A DNA stretch of 19,847 nt from JBQCEE01 sp051960575 (GTDB lineage Bacteria > Actinomycetota > Actinomycetes > Mycobacteriales > Jatrophihabitantaceae). Both the position numbers and the translations under genes were made by a program. The stretch lies in the NCBI RefSeq assembly GCF_051960575.1, contig NZ_JBQCEE010000086.1, forward strand, positions 1 to 19,847, given 5' to 3'. Shown piece by piece: positions 1 to 8,139 of the stretch. The notes below the pieces were generated by a model. It was not told the DNA's origin. It did no database searches and saw only the letters and a program-made list of their open reading frames with translations. How positions within the stretch are numbered: the stretch's first letter is position 1; every line of letters begins with the position of its first letter.

Positions 1-2388
1 GGCCCGCTGCGTGCCGGGGCGCCCCCCCCCGACGCCGACGACTACGCCCACGCCCTCGGTGCGACCCCCGGGCTCTACGGCGCGTCGATCGCCTACCCGC
101 TCGATGCCGGCGGCACGGCTGCGCTCGACGACGTCGTGCACGCGGCGGCGGCCCAGGGGGCCCGCGCGTTCGTGCAGCTCGAACCGACCCGGCCGCTGGC
201 GAAGCTGTCGGCCGGCGATGCCCGCGACCTCGCCGACGAACTGGCCCGCCTGCACCGCACCGAGCACGCGTCGGTCGCCGTCGACCTCGCACCCGAGATG
301 AACGGGTCATGGGTGGCCTGGGGCCAGCAGCCGCAGGCCTTCGTGGCCGCGTTCCGCACGCTGGCCGCGACGCTGCATGCGCACGCGCCGGGTGCGACGA
401 CCGTCTGGCAGCCGGTCGTCGGCGCGGGCTACCCCTTTACCGGCGCGCGCGGCTCGGTGCAGCCGTCGGGCCCGCGTGACGACGCCGCGCTCGACACGAA
501 CCACGACGGCCGCATCGACGACGCCGACGATCCCTACGGGCCGTACTGGCCGGGTGGTGCCGCGGTCGACGAGGTCGGCCTCTCGGCGTTCTGGTACGGC
601 GACCCCGACCATCCCGGGCGGTCGGCAGTGCCGCCCGCCGGATGGTTCACCGGCATGCTGCACGGCGCCGTCGGCTACGACCACGCGTCCGGCAGCGGTT
701 GTGACTTCGTCGCCCGCTTCGCCACCGCCGAGCACAAGCCGATGCTCGTCGTCACCGGTGCGCTCTGGACGCCGGGCACTGAGGCCCCGTCGCGCGAGGC
801 GGTGGTCGGGCCGTGGCTGCAGCAGGTGTTGAGCCCGGCGCTGTCGGGCGTCGGGGCGCCGGGCGTGTGGTTCGCGCAGTCGCGAGCCGAGGCCGTGGCG
901 CGGTCGGGTGTCGTCGACTGGCGCCTCGCCGACGACCGCGCGCTGCTGACTGCGCTGCGGGGCGACCTGCGCGCCGGTGACTTCGCCACGGGTGCCGTGC
1001 CGGTCAGCACGGCGCAGGTGCAGGCGGACAGCGCGCCCGTGCAGATCTACGAGCCGAGGGCCCACCGCGGTGACGGCCAGGCCGACCGCGTGCTCGTCGG
1101 CGTGCTCGTGCTGCTCGCTCTGTTCGCCGTGTCGATCGCGGCACTGCGGCTGCGTCCGGGATGGCGGTACCGCGAGGACGCCGGCGTCGCCGGCGGGCAG
1201 CGCGACCGCCGCATCGACCTGCTGCGCGGCTTCGCCATCGCGTGCGTGGTGCTGACCCACGTCGAGGTCGGCGGCCCGGGCACCTGGTTCGTCGTCCGCC
1301 TGGGCGCGCTGTCGAGCGCCGAACTCTTCCTGCTGCTGTCGGGTGTCGTGCTGGGCGGCGTGTACCCGCGCCTCGCGCGCAAGCAGGGTGAGGTCACCGC
1401 GGCGATGACGATGGTTCGTCGGGCCGGCCGCATGTACGCGGCGACGCTGGCGATCACGGTCGCGGTCTACCTGTTCTCGCGCGTCCCCGGCACGGACGCG
1501 ACGGTGCTGACCACGTTCACCGACCGTGGCACCGGTCTCGGGGGCGCGGGCGCCGCCGGGCGGGTCTACTACCTCTTCGGCACGGCACAACACCTGTTGG
1601 ACTACCCGCCGCCCGGGTATGCGGTGTGGGACCTGCTGTTCCTTCGCTACGGGCCGTGGCCGATCAACATCATGGGTCTGTTCATCGTGCTCTCGCTGGC
1701 GGTGCCCGCCGCGATGTGGCTGGTGCGGCGCGGCCTCTGGTGGGCGCTGCTCGTTGTGAGCTGGGCGCTCTACGCGCTGAACGCGGTGTACCGGTGGTCG
1801 TTGTTCGACGCCCAGTTCGAGGCGGTGTTCCCGCTGCTGACCTGGCAGGTCGCGTTCACCCACGGGCTGGTCATCGGGTACCACCGCGACCGCATCGTCC
1901 GCTGGTTCTCGTCGCGGCGCGGGCTCGCGGCGCTCGGCGGCGTGCTCGTCGCGACGGCAGCGGTGCTCACCGCGATCCGCGCCGGTCTTCACGTGCCCGG
2001 GCTGCCCGCGTGGGACGCCCTGTACCCGCGGGTGTTCGACCGCACGACGCTGCAGCTCGGCCGGGTCTACGACCTGCTGCTCGTCCTGGTGGTCGCGTAC
2101 CTGGTGGCGACCGCGTGCTGGGAACCGTTGCGCCGCACGGCCGTCCGGGTGCTCGAACCGCTCGGGCAGCACAGCCAGGGCGTGTTCTACCTGCAGGTGT
2201 TCGCCGTGCTCGCCGTGAGCTGGATCCCGGGGCTGAGCCGCACGGACTGGCTCGCCGGTGCAGCGGTGCACGTCGGCGTGCTCGCCGTCATCTGGACGCT
2301 CGTCGTGGGCGTGCAGCGTCGCCGGCAGCGGCCGCCCGCCGCCGCCGAACCTGCCCCGGCACCGTCGCGCACGCTGGTGTCGACGTGA
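1..2388 (+). CDS. GH26-like domain fused to an OpgC-type membrane acyltransferase (5' end missing)
   Basis: The frame is open from the first base, so the start and any signal peptide lie outside the window; 795 residues remain. Residues 1 to about 310 resemble a GH26-type TIM-barrel glycosidase: PEMNGSW holds the presumed acid/base Glu99, followed by VWQPVVGAGYPF and VDEVGLSAFWYGD. An EF-hand-like loop, DTNHDGRIDDAD, is at residues 165-176. The expected nucleophile Glu after KPMLVV (residues 246-251) is absent. A membrane segment near residue 363 (VLVGVLVLLALFAVSIAALRL) leads into an OpgC-like multi-pass domain from about residue 400 (RRIDLLRGFAIACVVLTH) to 770. OpgC proteins transfer acyl groups, typically succinyl, to periplasmic glucans. 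I infer an envelope protein that modifies a glycan, with an outer glycan-binding domain that may not be catalytic. The OpgC assignment is firm, the GH26 relationship good, the substrate unknown. Confidence 0.85.
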   Translation, partial: GPLRAGAPPPDADDYAHALGATPGLYGASIAYPLDAGGTAALDDVVHAAAAQGARAFVQLEPTRPLAKLSAGDARDLADELARLHRTEHASVAVDLAPEMNGSWVAWGQQPQAFVAAFRTLAATLHAHAPGATTVWQPVVGAGYPFTGARGSVQPSGPRDDAALDTNHDGRIDDADDPYGPYWPGGAAVDEVGLSAFWYGDPDHPGRSAVPPAGWFTGMLHGAVGYDHASGSGCDFVARFATAEHKPMLVVTGALWTPGTEAPSREAVVGPWLQQVLSPALSGVGAPGVWFAQSRAEAVARSGVVDWRLADDRALLTALRGDLRAGDFATGAVPVSTAQVQADSAPVQIYEPRAHRGDGQADRVLVGVLVLLALFAVSIAALRLRPGWRYREDAGVAGGQRDRRIDLLRGFAIACVVLTHVEVGGPGTWFVVRLGALSSAELFLLLSGVVLGGVYPRLARKQGEVTAAMTMVRRAGRMYAATLAITVAVYLFSRVPGTDATVLTTFTDRGTGLGGAGAAGRVYYLFGTAQHLLDYPPPGYAVWDLLFLRYGPWPINIMGLFIVLSLAVPAAMWLVRRGLWWALLVVSWALYALNAVYRWSLFDAQFEAVFPLLTWQVAFTHGLVIGYHRDRIVRWFSSRRGLAALGGVLVATAAVLTAIRAGLHVPGLPAWDALYPRVFDRTTLQLGRVYDLLLVLVVAYLVATACWEPLRRTAVRVLEPLGQHSQGVFYLQVFAVLAVSWIPGLSRTDWLAGAAVHVGVLAVIWTLVVGVQRRRQRPPAAAEPAPAPSRTLVST

Positions 2389-2481
2389 ACCGCCCCGGCC
2401 GCCGCTCCGCGCCCGCCGTCCCCGGCCGGCGTCCCGTGCTCAACGTGCCCGGCCCCCGTACCCCCTCCGATCCCCCCGCTG

Positions 2482-2488
2482 CGAAAGA
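2482..2488 (+). promoter_or_regulatory. Ribosome binding site deciding the start of the coiled-coil gene
   Basis: GAAAGAG lies seven bases before the ATG at 2496 and is the best Shine-Dalgarno-like match ahead of any in-frame start. An alternative GTG at 2385 overlaps the stop codon of the upstream gene and would add 37 residues rich in Pro and Arg. That extension looks like untranslated DNA, although translational coupling through the overlap cannot be excluded. Confidence 0.45.
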
Positions 2489-2495
2489 GCTCGAC

Positions 2496-3236
2496 ATGCG
2501 CAACCACAAGCCGCCCACGGTCGCCGACGTCCCGACCGTCCCCGCCGTCGTGGTCGAGGCGCCCGAACCGCCGGCACCGCAGGCCGCGGTGTCCGCGCCC
2601 CAGCGGCCACAGTCGGCGCCATCGGCACCCTCGGCACCCGAGCGGGTGACGGTCGTCGAGGTGTGGCCGAGCACCTTCCCGCAGAGCCAGGTCGAGGCCC
2701 TGCTCGACCGGCTCGACGCCGCCGAGCAGCTGCGCCCGGCCGAGATGGCCGAGGCGTTGCGGGCGGTGCTCGTCGAGGCCCGGCGGCTGCGCACCACCGT
2801 GGCGCGGCTGGCCACCGACCGCATCGGGCGGGCCGAGCAGGAGGCCGACGAGATCCTGGCCGAGGCGCACCTCGAGGCGGCCGACATCCGCGCCCGCGCG
2901 AACGAGGCGGCTCGGCGTCGCATCACCGAGGCCGACGAGGCCGCCGACGCGGTCGAGACGTCGGGTGCGTTGCAGGCCCGGGTGCGGCTGGCCGAGAGCC
3001 GGCGCTACGTGGCCGACGTCCAGGCCGAGATCAGTGCGCTGCAGCACCGCCTCGGTGCGGCGCTCGCGGCGGCCGGCGACGTGCTGCCCACGCTGGACGC
3101 CGCCGCCGACAACCTCGACCGCCTGCAGTCGGCGGCGCCGGACGAGCCGGCCCCGGTCGTTCAGGAGTCGGTCGCTCAGGAGTCGGACGCGCCGGTCGAC
3201 CCGGCCGACGGCCGTCGGGACGACGCCGTCGCCTGA
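2496..3236 (+). CDS. Coiled-coil protein, DivIVA-like in composition, function unknown
   Basis: This encodes 246 residues. The first 50 are rich in Pro, Ala and Val and probably disordered. Residues from about 60 to 205 form Ala/Glu/Arg-rich helices with heptad character, for example RIGRAEQEADEILAEAHLEA followed by repeated EADEAADA-like segments. The last 35 residues are acidic and disordered. No signal peptide, membrane segment or catalytic motif is visible. The central helices resemble those of DivIVA/Wag31-type polar scaffold proteins, but the N-terminal DivIVA motif was not found, so the similarity may only reflect coiled-coil composition. It follows the OpgC fusion by 107 bases on the same strand and may share its transcript. 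Its 3' end overlaps the convergent metallopeptidase gene by 61 bases. It is probably cytoplasmic and structural. Confidence 0.75.
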   Translation: MRNHKPPTVADVPTVPAVVVEAPEPPAPQAAVSAPQRPQSAPSAPSAPERVTVVEVWPSTFPQSQVEALLDRLDAAEQLRPAEMAEALRAVLVEARRLRTTVARLATDRIGRAEQEADEILAEAHLEAADIRARANEAARRRITEADEAADAVETSGALQARVRLAESRRYVADVQAEISALQHRLGAALAAAGDVLPTLDAAADNLDRLQSAAPDEPAPVVQESVAQESDAPVDPADGRRDDAVA

Positions 3237-4264
3237 CCCGCGACGAGGGCGTGCACGAGGCGCAGCTTGCGCAACACCACCTCGGTGAGGACGAACGGGT
3301 ACAGGTCGTCCTTGCCCATGCTGCGGTTCACCGCGTTGAGGGCGAGGCTCACCGGCACCCAGTCGGCGATGATCGTGTCGAAGTCGTCGTGCTCGTCCGA
3401 CGGTTCGGCCGAGAGCGGTGCGGCGCAGCGCACCGCGATGTCCGGCCCGGCCACCTTCATGCCGTAGCCGGCGGCCGTCTGCAGCGTGTCGCGGATGTGC
3501 AGGTAGTGCGCGAAGGTCTCGGCCCAGTCCTCCCACGGGTGCGCGGCCGCGTAGGCGCTGACGTGGTCGGTGGTCCAGTCGCTGCTGTCGCCGAGGCGGT
3601 CGTAGTGGGTGCGCAGGGCCTCGGCGTAGTCGGCGCGGTCGTCGCCGAACAGCGCGCGGAAGCGCGCGAGCCGGTCGTCATCGCTCGCCACGAGCACCTG
3701 CCAGTACCAGTGGCCGATCTCGTGGCGCAGGTGGCCGAGCAGCGTGCGGTAGGGCTCGCCGAGCTGTTCGCGCATGGCCTCGCGGTGCGAGTCGTTGCCC
3801 TCGGCCAGGTCGAGGGTGATCACCCCGTCGGCGTGGCCGGTGGTGACCGGCCCGTCGGCACTCGAGAGCAGGTCGAAGGCGAGGCCGTGCCCGGGGTCGG
3901 CCGTGCGCGGTGTGGTCGGCAGCCCGAGGTCGTCGAGCTGGTACACCAGCCGCCGCTTGGCGAACTCGGTGCGGGCGAAGGCGGCGAGCCCCTCGTGGTC
4001 GTCGTCGGACGGGCGGGTGCGGGTCAGCTCGCAGCACCCGCAGAGGGCACCGGGCGCGTCGGCCAGCCAGTTGCACGCCGCGAGCTCGCGGTTGGCGCAG
4101 GGGTACGCGGTCGAGCCGTCGGCGCGGGTCAGCGTGCCGTCGTCGGCCAGCGCCACGAGCGCGTGCGCGCGGCGGTCGAAGCCGAGGCGGTGCCCGCAGG
4201 TGACGCATTCGCTGTTGGGGAAGTGGACGAGGGCATGGCAGTTGGTACAGGCGAACGGACGCAC
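3176..4264 (-). CDS. Zinc-ribbon, zinc-binding metallopeptidase (PF10005 type)
   Basis: This encodes 362 residues from a GTG. The N-terminus carries a zinc ribbon with C6-x2-C9 and C20-x2-C23. A second Cys cluster follows between about residues 55 and 80, ending in CGCC. The centre contains the zincin signature HEIGHWYW (H181, E182, H185). Downstream, EDWAETFAHYLHIRDTL is a likely source of the third, acidic ligand near residue 245. This matches the family annotated as putative zinc-binding metallopeptidase with an N-terminal zinc ribbon. It is the last gene of the minus-strand operon and starts one base after the transglutaminase stop codon, so translation is likely coupled. No signal peptide is seen, implying a cytoplasmic protein. 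By association it may process a peptide or protein made or modified by the ATP-grasp enzyme, but no substrate can be read from the sequence. Confidence 0.9.
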   Translation of the reverse strand: MRPFACTNCHALVHFPNSECVTCGHRLGFDRRAHALVALADDGTLTRADGSTAYPCANRELAACNWLADAPGALCGCCELTRTRPSDDDHEGLAAFARTEFAKRRLVYQLDDLGLPTTPRTADPGHGLAFDLLSSADGPVTTGHADGVITLDLAEGNDSHREAMREQLGEPYRTLLGHLRHEIGHWYWQVLVASDDDRLARFRALFGDDRADYAEALRTHYDRLGDSSDWTTDHVSAYAAAHPWEDWAETFAHYLHIRDTLQTAAGYGMKVAGPDIAVRCAAPLSAEPSDEHDDFDTIIADWVPVSLALNAVNRSMGKDDLYPFVLTEVVLRKLRLVHALVAGQATASSRRPSAGSTGASDS

Positions 4265-4265
4265 G

Positions 4266-5138
4266 TCACTCCCCGGGTAGGCGCAGCAGGTCTACCCCGA
4301 CCTGCAGCGTCGACCGTGTGGCGTCGGTGTAGATCACACCCTTGAGCGGCGGCACGTCGGTGTAGTCGCGCCCCCACGCGGCGACGACGTAGCGCTCGTC
4401 GACGAACTGCCGGTTCGTCGGGTCGAGCTCGATCCAGCCGGCGCCGGGCACGAGCACCGCGGCCCAGGCGTGCGAGGCGTCGGCACCGCGCAGCTTGGCG
4501 CGTCCCGGCGGCGGGCTGGTCTCGAGGTACCCGCTGACGTAGCGGGCGGCGAGGCCGAGGCTGCGCAGGCCGGCGATGACGAGGTGAGCGAAGTCCTGGC
4601 AGACGCCCGAGCGGGCGGCGAGCACCTCGGGCACCGTCGTGCGCACCGTCGTGGCGCCCGAGCGGTAGGTGAAGTCGTCGGCCACCCGGTCGAGCAGCTC
4701 GGTGAGCGCCGCGCCGAGCGGACGCCCGGACACGAAGGACGGCGCCACGTACTCCCTCGCGGCGGCTGGGTCGACCAGTGGCGAGGGCAGGCGGTGGTCA
4801 CGCGCCTCGTCGGACGCACCCAGGCCGTCGCGCGCGGCTTCCCACGGTGCGTCCAGGGCGGCGGCGTCAGCGTCGTGGCGGTCGACGACGAGCTCGCTGG
4901 TGGCCGTCACCTCGAGCCGGTCGTGCGGCTCGTCGACGCGGAACCAGAGCGTGGGGTTGGCATGGAAGTCGGTCGACTCGCGGCGCTCGCTCGTGCCCGG
5001 CGTGATGTCGACACTGCTGCTCAACACCTGTTGATGGGCCGTGGCGCGAGGGGTGAGGTGGGCCCGGCCGTACGAGAGGGTGACCGGTGCGTCGTAGGTG
5101 TAGGTGGTGCGGTGCACCAGCCGGTAGCGCGCGGTCAT
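4266..5138 (-). CDS. Transglutaminase-like cysteine protease with N-terminal beta domain
   Basis: This encodes 290 residues. The N-terminus, starting MTARYRLVHRTTYTYDAPV, is the beta-rich domain (bacterial transglutaminase-like N-terminal region) that precedes the catalytic domain in this family. The papain-like triad is visible: C180 in RSGVCQDFAH, H223 in ADASHAWAA and D239 in GWIELDPTN. The last part, including VVAAWGRDYTDVPPLKGV, is typical of the cluster-associated subfamily. The start codon sits in an ATGA overlap with the stop of the ATP-grasp/alpha-E gene, and the stop is one base before the metallopeptidase start, so the three are one translational unit. Family members are either proteases or crosslinking enzymes. 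Next to ATP-grasp/alpha-E genes they have been proposed to cleave or transfer peptide bonds on the cluster's product. No secretion signal is present. Confidence 0.93.
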   Translation of the reverse strand: MTARYRLVHRTTYTYDAPVTLSYGRAHLTPRATAHQQVLSSSVDITPGTSERRESTDFHANPTLWFRVDEPHDRLEVTATSELVVDRHDADAAALDAPWEAARDGLGASDEARDHRLPSPLVDPAAAREYVAPSFVSGRPLGAALTELLDRVADDFTYRSGATTVRTTVPEVLAARSGVCQDFAHLVIAGLRSLGLAARYVSGYLETSPPPGRAKLRGADASHAWAAVLVPGAGWIELDPTNRQFVDERYVVAAWGRDYTDVPPLKGVIYTDATRSTLQVGVDLLRLPGE

Positions 5139-7606
5139 GCGGGCGCCAGCACCGCGTCGAACGAGCGCGGACGCACCGGCTGGGCGAAGTGGGTGGCGGC
5201 GAGCTCGTCGCCGAGGGCCCGCAGCCCGTCGGCCGTCTCGTCGAGGAAGCGGACGAGTTCCGTACGACGCCCGTCGGTGGCCCGGGCGAGCGCCACGACG
5301 TCGACGGCGCCGAGCCGGGCGAGCAGCCGCAGCACCGTGTCGTCGCGGCCGGCGGGGAGGCGTCCGATGTCGTGCCGCAGCCGGGTGAGCTGGTGCGCGA
5401 GCGAGCGCGGGTTGTCGGCGTCGGCGAGCAGCAGCGCCAGCACCGTGTCGACACCGGCACCTGCCGGGTAGCGGCGGCGGTGGGTCACGATGCTCTCGGC
5501 GGCGATGAGCACCGACTCGACGACGAGCTCGTCGACGGCGGGGGGCGGGACGGTGGCGAGGCACGCGCGCAGCAGCGCCACCAGCTGCTGGGCGCGCTCG
5601 AGCCGGCGGCCGGCGTCGAGCAGGTGCCAGCCGGTGTCACGCACCATGCTCTCGGCGACCAGGCCGGCGAACGCGAGCAGCGACTCGAGCACGCGGGCGA
5701 GCGACGGCGCGATGTCGTCGGCGGCGAGCCAGCCGCGCTCGGACGACAGCCCGCCGAGCACGCGGTCGAGGTCGCCGAGCACCACCCAGGTGTCGTTCGA
5801 CAACTGGTCGCGCACCGCCGCCGCGGCCTCGCGCAGGCGGCGCACCGCGTGGGCGAGCGTGCCGGCGCGTGTCTCGTCCGTGACGAGGGCGAGCAGCTCG
5901 TCGCGAGGCGCCGCGAGTCGGCGGGCGGCGCCGGCACCGACGAAGCCCGGGTGGGTGGCGGTGACCTCGGTGACCGCCTCGAGCAGCACGACGAGGCACC
6001 GGGCGACCGCCGCGTCACCCTCGGGCCGCACGTCGTGCCACCGGTTGTCGGTGATGCGCAGCAGCCGGGTGACGGCCTCCGCGCGCTCGGCGTAGCGGCC
6101 GAGCCAGAACAGGTCCTCGGCGACGCGCGGCGGCACCGCGGTCTCGACGGCCTCGGGCGGCCGCACGTCACCGAGGCCGGTGTCGTCGCCCGTCGCCGCA
6201 GCAGCGCTGAGCACCCAGACGTCCTTGCTCACCGCCCCGTGCCCGCTCGCCACGTGCAGCCGGTCGTCCGGGGCGACGCGGGCCAGCCCGCCGGGCAGTA
6301 CCCGGTAGCCGGTGCCGGCCGCGACGGCGAAGGTGCGCAGCACGAGCGGGCGCCGGCGCAGGCCGTGGTCGCCGACGGTCGGCACCGTGCTGAGGTCGAG
6401 CGGTTCCTGGCCGACCCAGGCGTGGGGGGCGGCGAGGATGCGCCCGCGCAGGTCGTCGCGCGCTGCGGCGTCGAGCTCCCAGACGAAGTGGCTGCCCCGG
6501 CCGAGCGGCCGCGAGATCGGCTTGACGACCAGGCGGTCGAGCCGGGCGAGCACGTGATCGCGGCCCACCGGGTCACCGCACCACCAGGTCGGCACGGTGG
6601 GCAGGCGCAGATCGTCACCGAGCACCGTGCGGGCGATCGCCGGCAGGAACGGGAACAGGCCGGGGTTCTCGAGCACGCCCGCGCCGACCCCGTTGACGAT
6701 GGCGACGTTGCCGAGGCGTGCCGCCTCGAGCAGGCCCGGCGTGCCGAGCTGCGAGTCGGGGCGCAGGTCGAGGGGGTCGCAGAACCAGCCGTCGACGCGG
6801 CGCACGATCACATCGACCGGCTGCCGGCGGCCGACCGAGCGTTGCCACACCCGCCCGTCGCGCACCTCGAGGTCGGCACCCTCGACGAGCGGGAAGCCGA
6901 GGAGGTTCGACAGGAAGGCCTGGTCGAAGGCGGTCTCGCTGCGCGGGCCGGCCGTGAGCAGCACGACGCGGGCGGCGTCGTGCGGGGCGAGGCGTTGCAG
7001 GCTCGCGCGCACGGCGGCGAAGAACGGGCCGAGCCGCTGCACCGGGGTGGTGCGGTACAGCCCGGGCAGGGCGCGCGAGACGGCGCGGCGGTTCTCCATC
7101 GCGTAGCCCGCGCCCGACGGCGCCTGGGTGCGGTCGGCCAGCACCGTCCACCGACCCGCATGGTCGCGTCCGAGATCGGTCGCGGTGAGGAACAGCTGGC
7201 GGTCGCCCGCGAGCCGGATGCCGTCGGCCTCACGCAGGAAGCCGTCGTGCCCGAAGACGACCTCGGGCGGCAGCAGGCCGTCGGCCAGCAGGCGGCGCGG
7301 GCCGTAGAGGTCGGTCAGTACGGCGTCGAGCAGGTCGGCCCGCTGCTGCAGCCCGCTGTCGAGGTCGGCCCAGTCGTGCTCGTCCAGCACCAGGGGGAGC
7401 GGGTCGAGCGCCCACGGCTGCTCGGCCTCCGCGTCGACGGGACGGTACCCGGCGCCGTCGTCCTCGAGCAGTCGCGCGAGCAGGTCGCGCCGTTCGCGCA
7501 GGCCGTCGACGCCGAGCACGTCGACCAGGGCCTGCACCTCGCGCCACGCGGGTCGGACGCCGCCCGAGGCGGTCATCTCGTCGTAGCGGGGGAGCGCTTC
7601 GCTCAC
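5135..7606 (-). CDS. Circularly permuted ATP-grasp (DUF404/DUF407) fused to alpha-E domain (DUF403)
   Basis: This encodes 823 residues. Residues 1 to about 480 are the circularly permuted ATP-grasp region: YDEM near the start, then ENRRAVSRALPGLYRTTPVQ, AIVNGVGAGVLENPGLFPFLP and VVKPISRPLGRGSHFVWEL. Residues from about 500 onward are the helical alpha-E domain, opening with the hallmark DLFWLGRYAERAEAVTRLLR. These two modules are often separate adjacent genes; here they are one polypeptide. I chose the GTG at 7606 because it keeps the conserved YDEM segment and has GGAGG 11 bases upstream; the ATG at 7576 would delete that segment. The family is predicted to ligate amino acids or amines through an acyl-phosphate, possibly making peptide-like products, but this is inferred from comparative genomics. 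It is the first gene of the operon and lies 74 bases from the divergent GNAT gene, with a palindromic operator between them. Confidence 0.92.
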   Translation of the reverse strand: MSEALPRYDEMTASGGVRPAWREVQALVDVLGVDGLRERRDLLARLLEDDGAGYRPVDAEAEQPWALDPLPLVLDEHDWADLDSGLQQRADLLDAVLTDLYGPRRLLADGLLPPEVVFGHDGFLREADGIRLAGDRQLFLTATDLGRDHAGRWTVLADRTQAPSGAGYAMENRRAVSRALPGLYRTTPVQRLGPFFAAVRASLQRLAPHDAARVVLLTAGPRSETAFDQAFLSNLLGFPLVEGADLEVRDGRVWQRSVGRRQPVDVIVRRVDGWFCDPLDLRPDSQLGTPGLLEAARLGNVAIVNGVGAGVLENPGLFPFLPAIARTVLGDDLRLPTVPTWWCGDPVGRDHVLARLDRLVVKPISRPLGRGSHFVWELDAAARDDLRGRILAAPHAWVGQEPLDLSTVPTVGDHGLRRRPLVLRTFAVAAGTGYRVLPGGLARVAPDDRLHVASGHGAVSKDVWVLSAAAATGDDTGLGDVRPPEAVETAVPPRVAEDLFWLGRYAERAEAVTRLLRITDNRWHDVRPEGDAAVARCLVVLLEAVTEVTATHPGFVGAGAARRLAAPRDELLALVTDETRAGTLAHAVRRLREAAAAVRDQLSNDTWVVLGDLDRVLGGLSSERGWLAADDIAPSLARVLESLLAFAGLVAESMVRDTGWHLLDAGRRLERAQQLVALLRACLATVPPPAVDELVVESVLIAAESIVTHRRRYPAGAGVDTVLALLLADADNPRSLAHQLTRLRHDIGRLPAGRDDTVLRLLARLGAVDVVALARATDGRRTELVRFLDETADGLRALGDELAATHFAQPVRPRSFDAVLAPA

Positions 7607-7637
7607 GTCGGCAGGATCCTCCGGCTCGGGTCGCCGT

Positions 7638-7643
7638 ACTGTA
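7638..7643 (-). promoter_or_regulatory. Candidate -10 element for the ATP-grasp operon
   Basis: Read on the minus strand this is TACAGT, fitting the actinobacterial TAnnnT pattern, 32 bases before the GTG at 7606. The palindrome at 7657-7672 would lie just upstream, over the -35 region. No convincing -35 hexamer at 17 bases was found, so this is only a candidate. Confidence 0.3.
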
Positions 7644-7656
7644 TCTCGACGCCGGT

Positions 7657-7672
7657 TATGACAGCTGTCATA
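7657..7672. promoter_or_regulatory. Perfect 16-bp palindrome, probable TetR operator O1
   Basis: TATGACAGCTGTCATA is an exact inverted repeat in the 74-bp region between the divergent ATP-grasp operon and the GNAT gene. Size and symmetry suit a TetR-family dimer. A near-identical site (TATGACCGGTGTCATG) lies at 8135-8150, immediately before the nearby TetR gene, which makes this regulator the obvious candidate ligand. Both sites share outer half-sites TATGAC and GTCAT. Binding here would cover the likely promoters in both directions, including a possible GNAT -10 (CATAGT, 7669-7674) that ends seven bases before the GNAT ATG, suggesting a leaderless message. Confidence 0.7.
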
Positions 7673-7680
7673 GTGAGGGG

Positions 7681-8139
7681 ATGACGCCGCCGATCGTGCG
7701 GCCGGCCATCGCAGCCGACCGCGACGCCCTGCTCGCCCTGCACGACCGGTGCTCGGTCGAGAGTCGCCACCACCGTTGGTTCGCGCCGCTGCCGGCGATG
7801 CCGAGCGCGTACCTCGAGTCGGCACTCGCCGGACGCGACGAGCATCTCGCGCTCGTCGCGGTCGACGGCGACGTCGTCGGTCTGGGCAGCGCGGTGCTCG
7901 GCGACGAGGGGTGGGAACTCGCCGTGCTCGTGCAGGACGACCACCAGCGTCGCTCGATCGGCACGGCGCTGCTCGACCGTCTCGTCGACGAGCTGCGCGA
8001 CCGTGGCGTGACGCGCGTGCGCGCCGACGTGCTGGTCGGACGCAGGGGGCTGCTCGACCGGCTCGCGAAGTACGGCCCGCTGGACGTGCGGCTGGTCGAC
8101 GTGACGCTGCGCGCGGTCGTGCGGCTCTCGCCGGTATGA
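7681..8139 (+). CDS. GNAT-family N-acetyltransferase
   Basis: This encodes 152 residues, a single GNAT domain. It opens with PIVRPAIAADRDALLALHDR, the usual beta1/alpha1 segment. The acetyl-CoA pyrophosphate-binding motif A is at ELAVLVQDDHQRRSIGTALL, containing R-x-x-G-x-A, followed by an amphipathic helix (LDRLVDELRDRGV). Such enzymes move an acetyl group from acetyl-CoA to an amine; the acceptor here is unknown. GAGGGG abuts the ATG, too close for a normal Shine-Dalgarno, while a -10-like CATAGT ends seven bases upstream, so the transcript may be leaderless. The gene is divergent from the ATP-grasp operon and separated from it by a probable TetR operator. Its stop codon lies inside the second operator ahead of the TetR gene. 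Shared control with the peptide-related operon is inferred; a biochemical link is not shown. Confidence 0.88.
   Translation: MTPPIVRPAIAADRDALLALHDRCSVESRHHRWFAPLPAMPSAYLESALAGRDEHLALVAVDGDVVGLGSAVLGDEGWELAVLVQDDHQRRSIGTALLDRLVDELRDRGVTRVRADVLVGRRGLLDRLAKYGPLDVRLVDVTLRAVVRLSPV

Noticed and set aside
307..2271. A 654-codon minus-strand frame opposite the OpgC fusion
   Set aside because: Composition is Arg/His/Gln-rich with no domain, and the plus strand carries clear family motifs over the same span.
5087..7684. An 865-codon plus-strand frame opposite the ATP-grasp/alpha-E gene
   Set aside because: No recognisable domain; the minus-strand frame matches known families along its full length.
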